Source: Tepidicaulis sp002389665
GTDB taxonomy: Bacteria; Pseudomonadota; Alphaproteobacteria; Parvibaculales; Parvibaculaceae
Direction of reading: 5' to 3'
DNA length: 64,000 nucleotides
Assembly: GCF_965222285.1 (NCBI RefSeq)
Contig: NZ_OZ244942.1
Span: 3,348,001-3,412,000 of the forward strand
Below are positions 49,484 through 58,902 of the stretch, in pieces; positions within the stretch are counted from its first letter, which is position 1; each line of letters begins with the position of its first letter. The notes below the pieces were generated by a model, which was given only the letters and a program-made list of their open reading frames with translations, had not been told where the DNA came from and searched no databases. Made by a program: the position numbers and the translations under genes.

Positions 49484-51685
49484 TTAAGCCTGCGCGGTGC
49501 CGGAGGCCGGGGCCGCGCCCTCTTCGTGCTGCTCTTCCAAGAGCGCCTGATATTCGGCAAGGTCGAGCGGCTTGTTGAAATAAAAGCCCTGCAATTCATC
49601 GCAGCCCATGGCGGTCAGAAGATCGGCCTGCGAGGCCGTTTCAACGCCTTCCGCCACCACGCAGAGCCCAAGCCCCTTGCCGATTTCCACGATCTGCCGT
49701 GTAAGCAGCGCATCGGGCGCATGCGTCAGGCGCTGCACGAAAGAGCGGTCGATCTTCAGCTTGTGCACCTGGAACTGGTGCAGATAGGCAAGCGAGGAAT
49801 AGCCGGTGCCGAAATCGTCGATCAGAAGCTCGACGCCCATGCCGGCAAGCTCGGCCAATTGTTCCTGCACCCGCTCGCGGTCGCTCAGCAGAGAGGATTC
49901 CGTCATTTCCACTTGCAAGAGAGACGGCGGCACCTCGAGCTCGCCGAGAAGCGCGCCGATTTCCTGCGCCTGGTCCTGCAGCATCAAATCGGCAGCGGAA
50001 AGATTGAGCGAGACAGGAAGCGGCTCAAGCCCCATCGCCATCCAGGAGCGCAGCTGGAAGACCGCCGTCTGCACCACCCAGCGGCTCAGCACGGTGATGA
50101 ACCCCGTTTCCTCCGCAATCGGAATGAACTGATCGGGGGGAATGGGCCCGCGCTCCGGATGTTCCCAGCGCAAGAGCGCTTCAGCGGCGATGGGTTTGCG
50201 GGTGCGCGCGCACATGCGCGGATGATAGACGAGACGGAATTCACCGCGCTCGATCGCCTGGCGCATATCCTGCTGCAATTGCCCGCGCTCATGCACTTCT
50301 TCGGTCAGCCTGTCATCGACGACGAAATACTGCCCGCGCCCAAGTTCCTTGGCTTTGTAAAGCGCCATATCGGCATAGCGCATCAGCTCGTTCGAGAGCC
50401 CGTTATGCCAGGGATAGATGGCGATGCCGATGGAGCAGCCGACATTGACCATATTGCCGATCACTTCATAAGGCGCGGAAATCTCGCTGATCAGCGCGCC
50501 GGCCAATTCCTCGATGGCCGGAATACTGTCGAGGCGGCGGTAAAGAATGGCGAACTCGTCCCCGCCGAGCCGCGCGATCTGGCAGCTTTCCGGCGAGAGA
50601 TCCTGCAGGCGCGTCGCGGCCTGAATAAGAAGCTGGTCGCCTGCTTCATGACCGAGCGTGTCGTTGACGTTTTTAAAACGATCGAGATCGATCAACAAAA
50701 GCCCGAAGACTTCGCCCGTCTCTTCCGTCTCGCGCACCGCATCGGCCATCAGATCGGCGAATGTCTGACGGTTATAAAGGCCGGTCAGTACGTCGAATTG
50801 CGCGCGCTGGCGCAATTCGTCTTCAAGACGCTTGCGCTCGGTCTGGTCGTGCATGATCACATAAGCGCAAGGCTGGCCGTTATGCTCGATCAGCACGCAG
50901 GAAATGAACGCCCAGAATTCATCGCCGTTGATTTTCTTCAGCCGCGCTTCGCGGCCCGTCGAATAACCTTGGGCAAGAAGGTCGGCGCGCAGCTGCGCGA
51001 GATCGGCTTTCTCGACGAAGAAGTCCGGCGTCTTCAAAGTGCCGCCATCACTCGCCACACCGAAAAGCTCGTTCGCCATGGCATTGGTGTAGATCACCTG
51101 GCGCGTATAAAGATTGGTGATGATGAGCGGGAACGGCGCCGCGGAAACGAGAGAGCGGAAATGCTCCTCGTTCTTTTGCAGCTGCTCGAGCATTTCCACA
51201 CGCTCGGTAATATCTTCGATCGACCCGCCCACCGCATGAACATGTGCGCTCTTGTCGCGCAGCGCATAGCCGCGCGCGCGGATCCAGCGATAGCCGTCTT
51301 CCGACAGAAACCGCACTTCGATGTCGTACGCCTCGCCCTGGTCCACCTGGCCGCGAATGGCGGTGATGAGTGTTTCCCGGTCATCTGGATGCGCGCGCTC
51401 GGCCAGCGCATCGGTGAGCCCCGCCCGTGCCCGCTTTTCGATCCCCAAGAGACGCCAGGCATTGGAAGAGAAATTGAACTCACCGGATTTCAAGTCCCAG
51501 AACCATGAGCCGAAGGCTGAGTTCTCCTCGGCGGTATTGACCTGATTTTCGTGAAACTGAAGCTGGGCCTCGGCCTGCTTGGCCCGGGCACGCGCCGCCG
51601 CAGCCCGGCGCCCCGGCGCGCGGGCGCGCGCGGAAGCTGCCAGAAATCCCCGTCTTTTTGTTTCTCGTCTTAGAACACGTGCCAC
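49484..51685 (-). CDS. PAS-PAS-GGDEF-EAL cyclic-di-GMP enzyme
   Basis: The 733-residue protein has an arginine/alanine-rich start, two PAS domains (about 55-165 and 175-290), a GGDEF domain with intact RLGGDEFAIL and an EAL domain with EALLRW, VSLNLSA, DDFGTGYSSL and EGVET. It could therefore synthesise or cleave cyclic-di-GMP, or both; the GGDEF and EAL motifs are complete. No signal peptide or transmembrane helix is visible, so it is probably a cytoplasmic sensor. Start GTG 51685 follows GGGAGGGA. Confidence 0.9.
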   Translation of the reverse strand: MARVLRRETKRRGFLAASARARAPGRRAAAARARAKQAEAQLQFHENQVNTAEENSAFGSWFWDLKSGEFNFSSNAWRLLGIEKRARAGLTDALAERAHPDDRETLITAIRGQVDQGEAYDIEVRFLSEDGYRWIRARGYALRDKSAHVHAVGGSIEDITERVEMLEQLQKNEEHFRSLVSAAPFPLIITNLYTRQVIYTNAMANELFGVASDGGTLKTPDFFVEKADLAQLRADLLAQGYSTGREARLKKINGDEFWAFISCVLIEHNGQPCAYVIMHDQTERKRLEDELRQRAQFDVLTGLYNRQTFADLMADAVRETEETGEVFGLLLIDLDRFKNVNDTLGHEAGDQLLIQAATRLQDLSPESCQIARLGGDEFAILYRRLDSIPAIEELAGALISEISAPYEVIGNMVNVGCSIGIAIYPWHNGLSNELMRYADMALYKAKELGRGQYFVVDDRLTEEVHERGQLQQDMRQAIERGEFRLVYHPRMCARTRKPIAAEALLRWEHPERGPIPPDQFIPIAEETGFITVLSRWVVQTAVFQLRSWMAMGLEPLPVSLNLSAADLMLQDQAQEIGALLGELEVPPSLLQVEMTESSLLSDRERVQEQLAELAGMGVELLIDDFGTGYSSLAYLHQFQVHKLKIDRSFVQRLTHAPDALLTRQIVEIGKGLGLCVVAEGVETASQADLLTAMGCDELQGFYFNKPLDLAEYQALLEEQHEEGAAPASGTAQA

Positions 51686-51928
51686 ACTGTCCCTCCCTCA
51701 CAAACGATCATGTAAGGAGGAAATGAACCAAATCTTTCCGGGGCTTACGCAGATTGCCAAAAACTTGGGCACAGTTAACCCTGCGTAAAACGCTGCTCTC
51801 ACGAGTGTGAAGACCCCTGCTTGCTGCCCCTTGCCCAAGTGCCCATAATGCGCCCCAACCGGCTGAAAGAGCCCGGAAATCCGCCCACTCTAAAGAAGCC
51901 TGTAAAGAAGAACGGCAGGGAGGCCGCC

Positions 51929-53872
51929 ATGTCAGAACCCCAGACTTTTCCCGTCCCCCAGGATTGGGCCCGCCGCGCCTATGCAGATGAAAACGCCTAC
52001 CGGAAAATGTATGAGGCCAGCATCGACAACCCGGAGGGGTTCTGGCGCGAGCACGGCCAGCGCATCGACTGGATAAAACCCTACACCAAGGTCAAGAATG
52101 TCTCCTACGACAAGAGCGATCTGCATATCCGCTGGTTCGAGGACGGCACGCTCAATGCCTCGGCCAATTGCGTCGACCGGCATCTGGCCCACCGGGCCGA
52201 CAAAGTGGCGATCATCTGGGAAGGCGACGAGCCGACCGACGACAAGAAGATCACCTACCGCGAGCTGCACGAGGAAGTGTGCAAATTCGCCAATGTGCTG
52301 AAATCGCAAGGCATCAAGAAGGGCGACCGCGTCACCATCTATATGCCGATGATCCCGGAAGCCGCTTACGCCATGCTGGCCTGCGCGCGCATCGGCGCGG
52401 TGCATTCGGTGGTCTTTGGCGGCTTCTCGCCGGACAGCCTGGCGGGCCGGATCGAAGACTGCGAATCGAACTGCGTCATCACCGCCGATGAAGGCGTGCG
52501 CGGCGGGCGGAAAATTCCCCTGAAAGCCAATATGGACAAGGCGCTGGAAAAATGCCCGGGCGTCAAATCCGTTATCGTCGTGAAGCGCACGGGCGGCGAT
52601 GTCACCATGAAAGAGGGCCGCGACATCTGGTACGAAGAAGCCAAGGCCAAAGCCAGCGCCGACTGCCCGCCCGAGGAGATGAGCGCCGAGGACCCGCTTT
52701 TCATCCTTTATACGAGCGGTTCGACCGGCAAGCCCAAAGGCGTGATGCACACGACCGGCGGCTACATGGTCTATACCTCCATGACCCATCACTACGTCTT
52801 CGATTATCACGATGACGATATTTACTGGTGCACGGCGGATGTCGGCTGGGTGACGGGCCACTCCTACATTCTCTATGGCCCGCTCGCGAACGGCGCAACG
52901 ACGCTGATGTTCGAAGGCGTGCCGACCTATCCTTCCCCCTCGCGCAGCTGGGAAGTCTGTGACAAGCACGGCGTGAACATCTTCTACACCGCGCCCACGG
53001 CGCTTCGCGCGCTGATGCGTGAAGGCGAAGGACCGGTGAAGAAAACCTCGCGCAAGTCACTGCGTCTTCTCGGCTCCGTGGGCGAGCCCATCAACCCGGA
53101 AGCCTGGCTCTGGTATTACAATGTGGTGGGCGAAGGGCGCTGCCCCATCGTCGATACCTGGTGGCAGACGGAAACGGGCGGCATTTTGATCTCGCCGCTG
53201 CCGGGCGCGACCGCACTGAAACCGGGCTCGGCAACGCTGCCCTTCTTCGGCATCAAGCCGGTGCTGGTCGACAATGAAGGCAAGGAGCTGGAAGGAGCAA
53301 CGCAGGGCAATCTCTGCATCGCCGACAGCTGGCCGGGCCAGATGCGCACCGTTTACGGCGACCATCAGCGCTTTATCGACACATACTTCTCGCAGTTCCC
53401 CGGCAAGTATTTCACCGGCGACGGCTGCCGGCGCGATGAAGACGGCTATTACTGGATCACCGGCCGCGTCGATGACGTGCTCAACGTCTCCGGCCACCGC
53501 ATGGGCACGGCGGAAGTGGAATCGGCACTCGTCGCCCATGCCAAAGTCGCAGAGGCCGCCGTGGTCGGCTATCCCCACGACATCAAGGGCCAGGGCATCT
53601 ATGCCTATGTGACGCTGAATGTCGGCGAGGAACCGAGCGAGGAACTGCGCAAGGAACTCGTGCAATGGGTGCGCAGCGAAATCGGCCCCATCGCCTCGCC
53701 CGATCTCATTCAATGGGCGCCCGGCCTGCCGAAAACCCGCTCCGGCAAAATCATGCGCCGCATCCTGCGCAAGATCGCCGAGGACGATTTCTCCAATCTG
53801 GGCGATACCTCGACCCTGGCGGACCCCGGCGTCGTCAATGATCTGATCGACAACCGGCAGAACAAAAACTGA
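51929..53872 (+). CDS. acs: Acetyl-CoA synthetase
   Basis: The 647-residue AMP-forming enzyme converts acetate, CoA and ATP to acetyl-CoA. YTSGSTGKPKGV is the P-loop-like A3 motif, DTWWQTETG and YFTGDGCRRDEDGYYWITGR are A5 and A7/A8 motifs, and Lys607 in SGKIMRRIL is the acetylation-regulated catalytic lysine (609 in Salmonella). ATG 51929 follows GGGAGG. It feeds the TCA cycle or fatty-acid metabolism from acetate. Confidence 0.95.
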   Translation: MSEPQTFPVPQDWARRAYADENAYRKMYEASIDNPEGFWREHGQRIDWIKPYTKVKNVSYDKSDLHIRWFEDGTLNASANCVDRHLAHRADKVAIIWEGDEPTDDKKITYRELHEEVCKFANVLKSQGIKKGDRVTIYMPMIPEAAYAMLACARIGAVHSVVFGGFSPDSLAGRIEDCESNCVITADEGVRGGRKIPLKANMDKALEKCPGVKSVIVVKRTGGDVTMKEGRDIWYEEAKAKASADCPPEEMSAEDPLFILYTSGSTGKPKGVMHTTGGYMVYTSMTHHYVFDYHDDDIYWCTADVGWVTGHSYILYGPLANGATTLMFEGVPTYPSPSRSWEVCDKHGVNIFYTAPTALRALMREGEGPVKKTSRKSLRLLGSVGEPINPEAWLWYYNVVGEGRCPIVDTWWQTETGGILISPLPGATALKPGSATLPFFGIKPVLVDNEGKELEGATQGNLCIADSWPGQMRTVYGDHQRFIDTYFSQFPGKYFTGDGCRRDEDGYYWITGRVDDVLNVSGHRMGTAEVESALVAHAKVAEAAVVGYPHDIKGQGIYAYVTLNVGEEPSEELRKELVQWVRSEIGPIASPDLIQWAPGLPKTRSGKIMRRILRKIAEDDFSNLGDTSTLADPGVVNDLIDNRQNKN

Positions 53873-53892
53873 CCGGACCTCCCAAGACACAC

Positions 53893-53921
53893 AAAAGGCC
53901 GCCTCTTAAGGCGGCCTTTTT
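53893..53921 (+). terminator. Rho-independent terminator of acs
   Basis: AAAAGGCCGCC and GGCGGCCTTTTT form a strong stem with a six-base loop and a T-run, 20 bases after the acs stop. Confidence 0.9.
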
Positions 53922-53996
53922 CTTATCCTCTTCCAATCCGCGCGCCATTCCCCATATGGGTCTCATCGGGCAGCGAGGAAACGGGAGGAGCGCGCC

Positions 53997-54857
53997 CTGC
54001 TGAGCTGGCAGGTTGGAAACGTCACGATCAAACGGCTTGTGGAATTCGAAGGCCCGCTGCCGGGCGGCGGCAAGGGCTCGATGGTGGAAGAGGCCTATCC
54101 GGAAGAAGTGAAAAAGATCGATTGGCTCACGCCGCATTTCGCCACCGAGGAAGGCCATATCATTGCCGCGGTGCAGGCGCTCCTCATCGAAACGCCGGAC
54201 AAGAAAATCATCGTCGATACCTGTGTCGGCAATGACAAGAAACGATCCAATCCTTTCTTCAACGAATTGCAAACCCCGTTCCTGAAGCACTTGGCGGATG
54301 CCGGCTGGGACCGGGAGAAAGTCGACATGGTGCTCTGCACGCATTTGCATGTGGACCATGTAGGCTGGAACACCATGCTGGTGGACGGCGAACGGGCGCC
54401 GACTTTTCCCAATGCGGATTATCTGATCGCGCGCAATGAATGGGACCATTGGCGTAAAGAAATCAACGGTCCCGATCAGGCACCGGTGATGGAAGATTCC
54501 GTCCATCCGATTTTCGATGCGGGTCTTGCCAAACTCGTCTCGGAGGACGAGCGCATCAGCGATGAAATCCGCCTGATGCCGACACCGGGCCACACGCCGG
54601 GCCATGTTTCCATCGTCATCGAAAGCGAAGGCAAGACCGCCATCATCACCGGCGATATCATGCACCATCCCTGTCAGATCGCCCGGCCTTCTTGGGCAAG
54701 CGGTTTCGACACCGACCAGACTGCCGCCCGCGCCACCCGCGCCGCGTTTCTAAAAGAAGTGGAAGGGAAAGACATTCTCGTCCTCGGCACCCATTTCGCC
54801 GCGCCGACCGGCGGCTATGTGCGTGAAGAGGGCGAGGGTTACCGCTTTCACGTCTAA
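53997..54857 (+). CDS. Metallo-beta-lactamase-fold hydrolase, probable CTG start
   Basis: The 286-residue protein has the MBL metal motifs: CTHLHVDHVGW (HxHxDH), the distal His in GHTPGH, Asp in ITGDIMHH and His in GTHFA. The N-terminal strand SWQVGNVTIKRLVEFEGP is part of the fold and lies before the first ATG/GTG. A strong GGGAGGAG sits six bases before CTG 53997, so translation probably starts at this CTG; GTG 54039 would cut off the first strand. The family includes lactonases, hydrolases and sulfur dioxygenases; substrate unknown. Confidence 0.75.
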   Translation: MLSWQVGNVTIKRLVEFEGPLPGGGKGSMVEEAYPEEVKKIDWLTPHFATEEGHIIAAVQALLIETPDKKIIVDTCVGNDKKRSNPFFNELQTPFLKHLADAGWDREKVDMVLCTHLHVDHVGWNTMLVDGERAPTFPNADYLIARNEWDHWRKEINGPDQAPVMEDSVHPIFDAGLAKLVSEDERISDEIRLMPTPGHTPGHVSIVIESEGKTAIITGDIMHHPCQIARPSWASGFDTDQTAARATRAAFLKEVEGKDILVLGTHFAAPTGGYVREEGEGYRFHV

Positions 54858-54858
54858 G

Positions 54859-54885
54859 AAAAAGGGGCAGCGCTGCCGCTGCCCC
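54859..54885 (-). terminator. Terminator of the porin gene, also near the MBL gene stop
   Basis: GGGGCAGCG and CGCTGCCCC pair perfectly around CTGC. A-runs on the left give a T-run on the minus strand. It serves the leftward porin gene (stop 54915). Confidence 0.8.
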
Positions 54886-54914
54886 TTCCGCGCCTCCCTT
54901 AAAGCGCAGATCTT

Positions 54915-56120
54915 TTAAAGCGAATAGGCAAGCTGCACCCAGACCTTGTCCCTGTCTGCAAAACCGTTTTCCCCATCGAAGAAGGCGGCCTTAAGACCGA
55001 GAGAAAGGTCATGCGGCAGCTTCGCGTTCAGCGTGAAGTCCAGCTCATCGCCATAACTGGCCGAGCCGCGCTCGGCTTCGAAATCGTGATAGGTCGCGCC
55101 GAAGGCAATCCCGCTCAAGGGTCCGAGATCGCCGAACGTGTATGAACCGCCCGCATAAAGATCCTGAATGCCGTTGACCGGCGTCGTCAGGAACGCATCG
55201 GCAAAGCCTTGGAACTTATGCAGCGTGGCGATGGGTGTCGAAAAGCCCTGTGTGCCATTGCCTTCCAGCACTTCACCGCCAAGCGTGACTTCCCAGGCGT
55301 CTTTGCCGGCTTTGACCTCCCCGTGCCAGTAATCGAGCGAGAGGCTCAAGGGATTGTCGTCATAATCTTCCTGATGGGCATATTCCGCCACGCCCTTGAG
55401 GGAAAAGCCCGCGGCCTCCGTCTTGCCGTCGAGCCGCAGCCCGATGGTGCGCGTGGAAAGCAAAGGCGCCTGATCGAGCGAGAGGAAATGCCCATAAGCT
55501 TTTGCGGTAAGCGCATCGCTAAAGGCGTAGGCAATCTCACTGAGATGCGTTTCCCCGTTATACCGGCCATTGGGTGAGTTGTCCCCGAAGATGCGGTTGA
55601 CCTGATCCACATAAGCGTAAGTCACACGCAGGTTTTCGATGCTCTCGAAATCGAGCTTGAAAGCATCGAAAGTCTGCTCGTTCTGACGCCAGCCGACATT
55701 GCCGACAAAGCGGCCATTGCCGAGAATAATGCGCTGGCGCCCGAGCGTCGCCGTCACACCGCCGTTCTGATAAGAAACCTGCGCACGGTTGAGCTCGGTA
55801 TCTTCAGGATCGGCCACCACCGGATAATTGCCGCGCCCGTTCACCGTGTCATTGTAGCGGCCAAGACCGAGATCAATGACGGTTTCCCCTTCCACAAGAA
55901 AAGTGAACCCGTAAAGCGCGCCCGTCTCGAACCCGTAGCGGGCACGGAAGGTCGTGGCATGGGCATCTTCCGGCAGGCCTTGCTGATCGACATACTCATA
56001 GCGCAGCCGCGTATCGAGAATGGGCTTGCCTTCCTCCCAAAGCGCCGACAGCGTCTCCCCGGCGAAAGCCGGCGTGGCAAGGCCTGACAAGAGCACGGCG
56101 CCTGCAATGGTTTTCTTCAT
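54915..56120 (-). CDS. Outer-membrane porin of the alginate-export (AlgE-like) type
   Basis: The 401-residue protein has a signal peptide (MKKTIAGAVLLSGLATPAFA) and alternating barrel strands (RLRYEYVDQQGL, FRARYGFETGALYGFTFL, GRQRIILGNGRFVGNVGWRQ) ending in VWVQLAYSL with a terminal hydrophobic residue. The ETVIDLG/QRI..GN..F.GNVG..QN pattern is that of the alginate-export porin family. It probably passes a small polar or aromatic substrate across the outer membrane. ATG 56120, not 56126, has AGGAG six bases before it. Confidence 0.8.
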   Translation of the reverse strand: MKKTIAGAVLLSGLATPAFAGETLSALWEEGKPILDTRLRYEYVDQQGLPEDAHATTFRARYGFETGALYGFTFLVEGETVIDLGLGRYNDTVNGRGNYPVVADPEDTELNRAQVSYQNGGVTATLGRQRIILGNGRFVGNVGWRQNEQTFDAFKLDFESIENLRVTYAYVDQVNRIFGDNSPNGRYNGETHLSEIAYAFSDALTAKAYGHFLSLDQAPLLSTRTIGLRLDGKTEAAGFSLKGVAEYAHQEDYDDNPLSLSLDYWHGEVKAGKDAWEVTLGGEVLEGNGTQGFSTPIATLHKFQGFADAFLTTPVNGIQDLYAGGSYTFGDLGPLSGIAFGATYHDFEAERGSASYGDELDFTLNAKLPHDLSLGLKAAFFDGENGFADRDKVWVQLAYSL

Positions 56121-56165
56121 TTTCATCTCCTGCTTCCTTTCCTGACAAGTGGCCTTTGGGCGGCC

Positions 56166-58238
56166 TTAGGCGGCCTTGATTGCCTGCAGGAATGTCTGGA
56201 TCGTTTTTTCCAATGAACCGCGGGCAGCGGAAAGCCCTTCCGCCGCGCCCAGTACTTTTTTCGATGCTTCACGCGTTTCGCCCGTGCTCGCGCGCACGTC
56301 CGAAATCTGCTGCGTCACTTCCTGGGTGCCGCGGGCTGCATCATTCGCACTCGTGGAAATTTCCGCCGTCGCGGAGCTTTGCTGCTCCGTCGCACTCGTC
56401 ACGGAGGCGGCGATTTCCATATTCTCGCGGATGACGGATTGAATATCGGCCACGACCGACACCATCCGCTCGCTTACGGAACGCACTTCATCGACATTGG
56501 TGGAAATATCCGCCGTCGCCTTGGCGGTCTGCGTGGCCAGCGCCTTGACTTCGGAGGCAACGACGGCAAAGCCCTTGCCCGCTTCCCCCGCCCGCGCCGC
56601 CTCGATCGTGGCGTTGAGGGCTAGAAGGTTCGTCTGCTCGGCGATTTCGTCGATAAGGCTCGTGATCTCACCGATGCGCTGGGAGGCGGCGTTCAAAAGC
56701 TCGACGGTTTCCACCGCGTTCTGCGCCTTGTCCACCGCCTGCTGGGTGATTTCGGAGGAACGCTTGATCTGCCGCATGATCTCGCGCGAGGAAGAATCCA
56801 TTTCCTCCGCGGCAGCCGCCACGGTCTGCACGTTGGAGGACGTGCGCTCGGCGATATCCGTTACCATGCCGCTTTGCTGTTCGGTCTGCTCGGACACGCT
56901 GGACAGCGTGCCGGCCACCCCTTCCAGATGCGCCACGTTTTCGGTGAGCTGCGACATGGCGGCAAGCACCTCCTCGTCGAAACTCCGGATCGAACTATCG
57001 ACCGCTGCGGCCCGTTCATCGCGCCGCGCCTGATCCTCGCGCGCTGCCTGTTCGAGCGCTTCGCGCTGCTCCGCCCCTTCCTTGAAGGACAGAAGCGAGG
57101 CGGCCATGAGCCCGAGCTCGGATTTCGCACCCTCGCACGGCACCTCGACATCGAGCCGGCCACCCGACAAAGACTGCATCGCATCGGCCAGCGATACAAG
57201 CGGCCGCGTGACGCTTTGTGCAACGATATAGGCACAGAAGGAAAGCGCTCCCGCCCCGATCAGCGAGAGGGCAAGCGCGATCGTCATCGTCACGCGCGCA
57301 TCCGCCGCAAGCCCGCTTGCCCGCTCCATTAGATGCATGTTCAGATCGTCCTCGACCTGCTTGAGCAGATTGATCTTCTTCGTGATCTCGGCAATCCAGT
57401 AAGGCCCGCTATAAGGCCCGCCCGCTACATCGCCGCGCCGGGAAATAACGTATTCCCGCATTTTGGCAACGTTTTCCACGGCCTCGCCCGTCACGATGCG
57501 CTTGTAAGCGTCCCGCGCTTCCTGCGTCGCCAGTCCGTCGAAAGAAGCAAGAAAGGCCTGTTGCTGAGCGATGAGGCCGATCACACGGCCTAGCAGCAAT
57601 TCGGAAAGCTGACCGGAAGCAAAACCCGGCGCTGCCGCCGCCCGCTCCTGGCCCGCCCGTTCCTTGGCTTCCAGGAACGCGACATAAGACGCGATTTCAC
57701 GGCTCAGCCCCGCATCCTCGGAAATCCCCGCCATGGTCTTAATGACATCGAGCAGGATTGCGATCGTGCCGCTATACCAATCGGCCATGGCTGCCGCTTC
57801 AAGATTAAGCGCGGAAATATCGGCGCGGGTGCGGGTGAGCTCTTCGAGCCGGGTCAGGCTCTTGGCCACTTTTTTCTCGAAGGCTGGGTCCTGCGCGCCC
57901 ATGTCGAAGGCATTGAGCGCCCCGTTGAGCGCGGCAAGCTTGCTGTCGGTATCCGCCCGCTGCGCATTCAGCGACGTTACGAATTCCGCGCTGCCCTTCG
58001 CCCCGATGAAGCCCGCGGACTGGCCGCGTTCTTTCTGCAATTCGTGAATGACGTTGGAAAATCCCGGCGCAAGCTGCGCCAGATTCGAGAGCGCCTGGTA
58101 GGTGCGCGTGTCGCTATAGGCATTCCAGGAAATAACGGCCCCCGTCAGAGCCAGAAAGAAAAGCGGCAAGGCCGTCAGGCCGATGATCCGCTTGGTGAGG
58201 CTGAGGTTATTCAGCGCCCGCTCGACTGTGCCGATCAC
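56166..58238 (-). CDS. Methyl-accepting chemotaxis protein with NIT sensor domain
   Basis: The 690-residue receptor has a first transmembrane helix (18-40), a periplasmic nitrate/nitrite-sensing (NIT) domain starting HELQKERGQSAGFIGAKG (about 60-300), a second helix (about 308-335), a HAMP domain and the signalling hairpin with EIAEQTNLLALNATIEAARA and GEAGKGFAVVASEVKALA. It would guide swimming through CheA/CheW. Nitrate sensing is a family inference. Start GTG 58238 follows AAGGGGGA. No other che genes are near it. Confidence 0.9.
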   Translation of the reverse strand: MIGTVERALNNLSLTKRIIGLTALPLFFLALTGAVISWNAYSDTRTYQALSNLAQLAPGFSNVIHELQKERGQSAGFIGAKGSAEFVTSLNAQRADTDSKLAALNGALNAFDMGAQDPAFEKKVAKSLTRLEELTRTRADISALNLEAAAMADWYSGTIAILLDVIKTMAGISEDAGLSREIASYVAFLEAKERAGQERAAAAPGFASGQLSELLLGRVIGLIAQQQAFLASFDGLATQEARDAYKRIVTGEAVENVAKMREYVISRRGDVAGGPYSGPYWIAEITKKINLLKQVEDDLNMHLMERASGLAADARVTMTIALALSLIGAGALSFCAYIVAQSVTRPLVSLADAMQSLSGGRLDVEVPCEGAKSELGLMAASLLSFKEGAEQREALEQAAREDQARRDERAAAVDSSIRSFDEEVLAAMSQLTENVAHLEGVAGTLSSVSEQTEQQSGMVTDIAERTSSNVQTVAAAAEEMDSSSREIMRQIKRSSEITQQAVDKAQNAVETVELLNAASQRIGEITSLIDEIAEQTNLLALNATIEAARAGEAGKGFAVVASEVKALATQTAKATADISTNVDEVRSVSERMVSVVADIQSVIRENMEIAASVTSATEQQSSATAEISTSANDAARGTQEVTQQISDVRASTGETREASKKVLGAAEGLSAARGSLEKTIQTFLQAIKAA

Positions 58239-58376
58239 GGTATCCCCCTTGGAGTTGAGTAAGGGCGATAATCGGCACGCCTATGGCTTGCCTCTTACAA
58301 CCCCAACCTCATCCCCACACGGACAATACAACCTGAAAGGTTAGAAACTGGTGAACCGGGGTGTAGTTTCGAACAC

Positions 58377-58832
58377 CTAGCTGACGCCGCACCACCCCGC
58401 CCGCGCCCCGCCCTCGTAAGGCCGCGCGAAACCGGCGGCGGTCAGCCGCTCGGCAAGATCGCCGAGCTCCGCCTCGCGGACATGCGCCAGCACCCGGCCG
58501 GCATATTTGCCGTAATGAATGCCCGAAAGTGCGACGGCCTTACCCTCCACCCGGGAGAGCCAAGCCTTGGCGGCGCGGGCCTTTTCCTTTTCATCGGGGC
58601 ATTTACCGCGCAGCTCCGGCGTGTCGATCCCGGCAAGACGTACCCGCACGAAAACATCCTGCCCGAGCCAGATGCGCGCCCGCACATCGAGCGTGTCCCC
58701 ATCCACCACCCGCACGACTTCGGCAGGAACGGGGCCTGCAAGCGTTTCCGCCGCGCGTGCGGGCGCATTCGGCCCGAAAGCCGTCAAAAATAGAAAAGCG
58801 CACACGCCCGCTATGAGGGAAAATCGTCTCAT
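58377..58832 (-). CDS. Thermonuclease (SNase-like) family exported protein
   Basis: The 151-residue precursor has a signal peptide (LIAGVCAFLFLTAFGPNAPARA) and the staphylococcal-nuclease fold: VDGDTLDVRARIWLGQ, VRLAGIDTPELRGKCPDE and GRVLAHV. The active-site Asp of VDGDT and the Arg/Glu of RLAGIDTPE are present. It would cut nucleic acid in the periplasm or outside, calcium-dependent in the family. ATG 58832 gives the signal peptide. Confidence 0.85.
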   Translation of the reverse strand: MRRFSLIAGVCAFLFLTAFGPNAPARAAETLAGPVPAEVVRVVDGDTLDVRARIWLGQDVFVRVRLAGIDTPELRGKCPDEKEKARAAKAWLSRVEGKAVALSGIHYGKYAGRVLAHVREAELGDLAERLTAAGFARPYEGGARAGWCGVS

Positions 58833-58902
58833 GCTCGATTTATACGAGAATGACGGTTTTAGCGCCAGCCCGGAAAGCGGCAAGCGGGCTAGGGGCGCCA
58901 GA

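Noticed and set aside
49526..51508. 660-codon rightward ORF opposite the GGDEF-EAL gene
   Set aside because: The opposite strand encodes intact GGDEF and EAL motifs. The antisense product is histidine- and arginine-rich with no recognisable domain, so it is a shadow frame.
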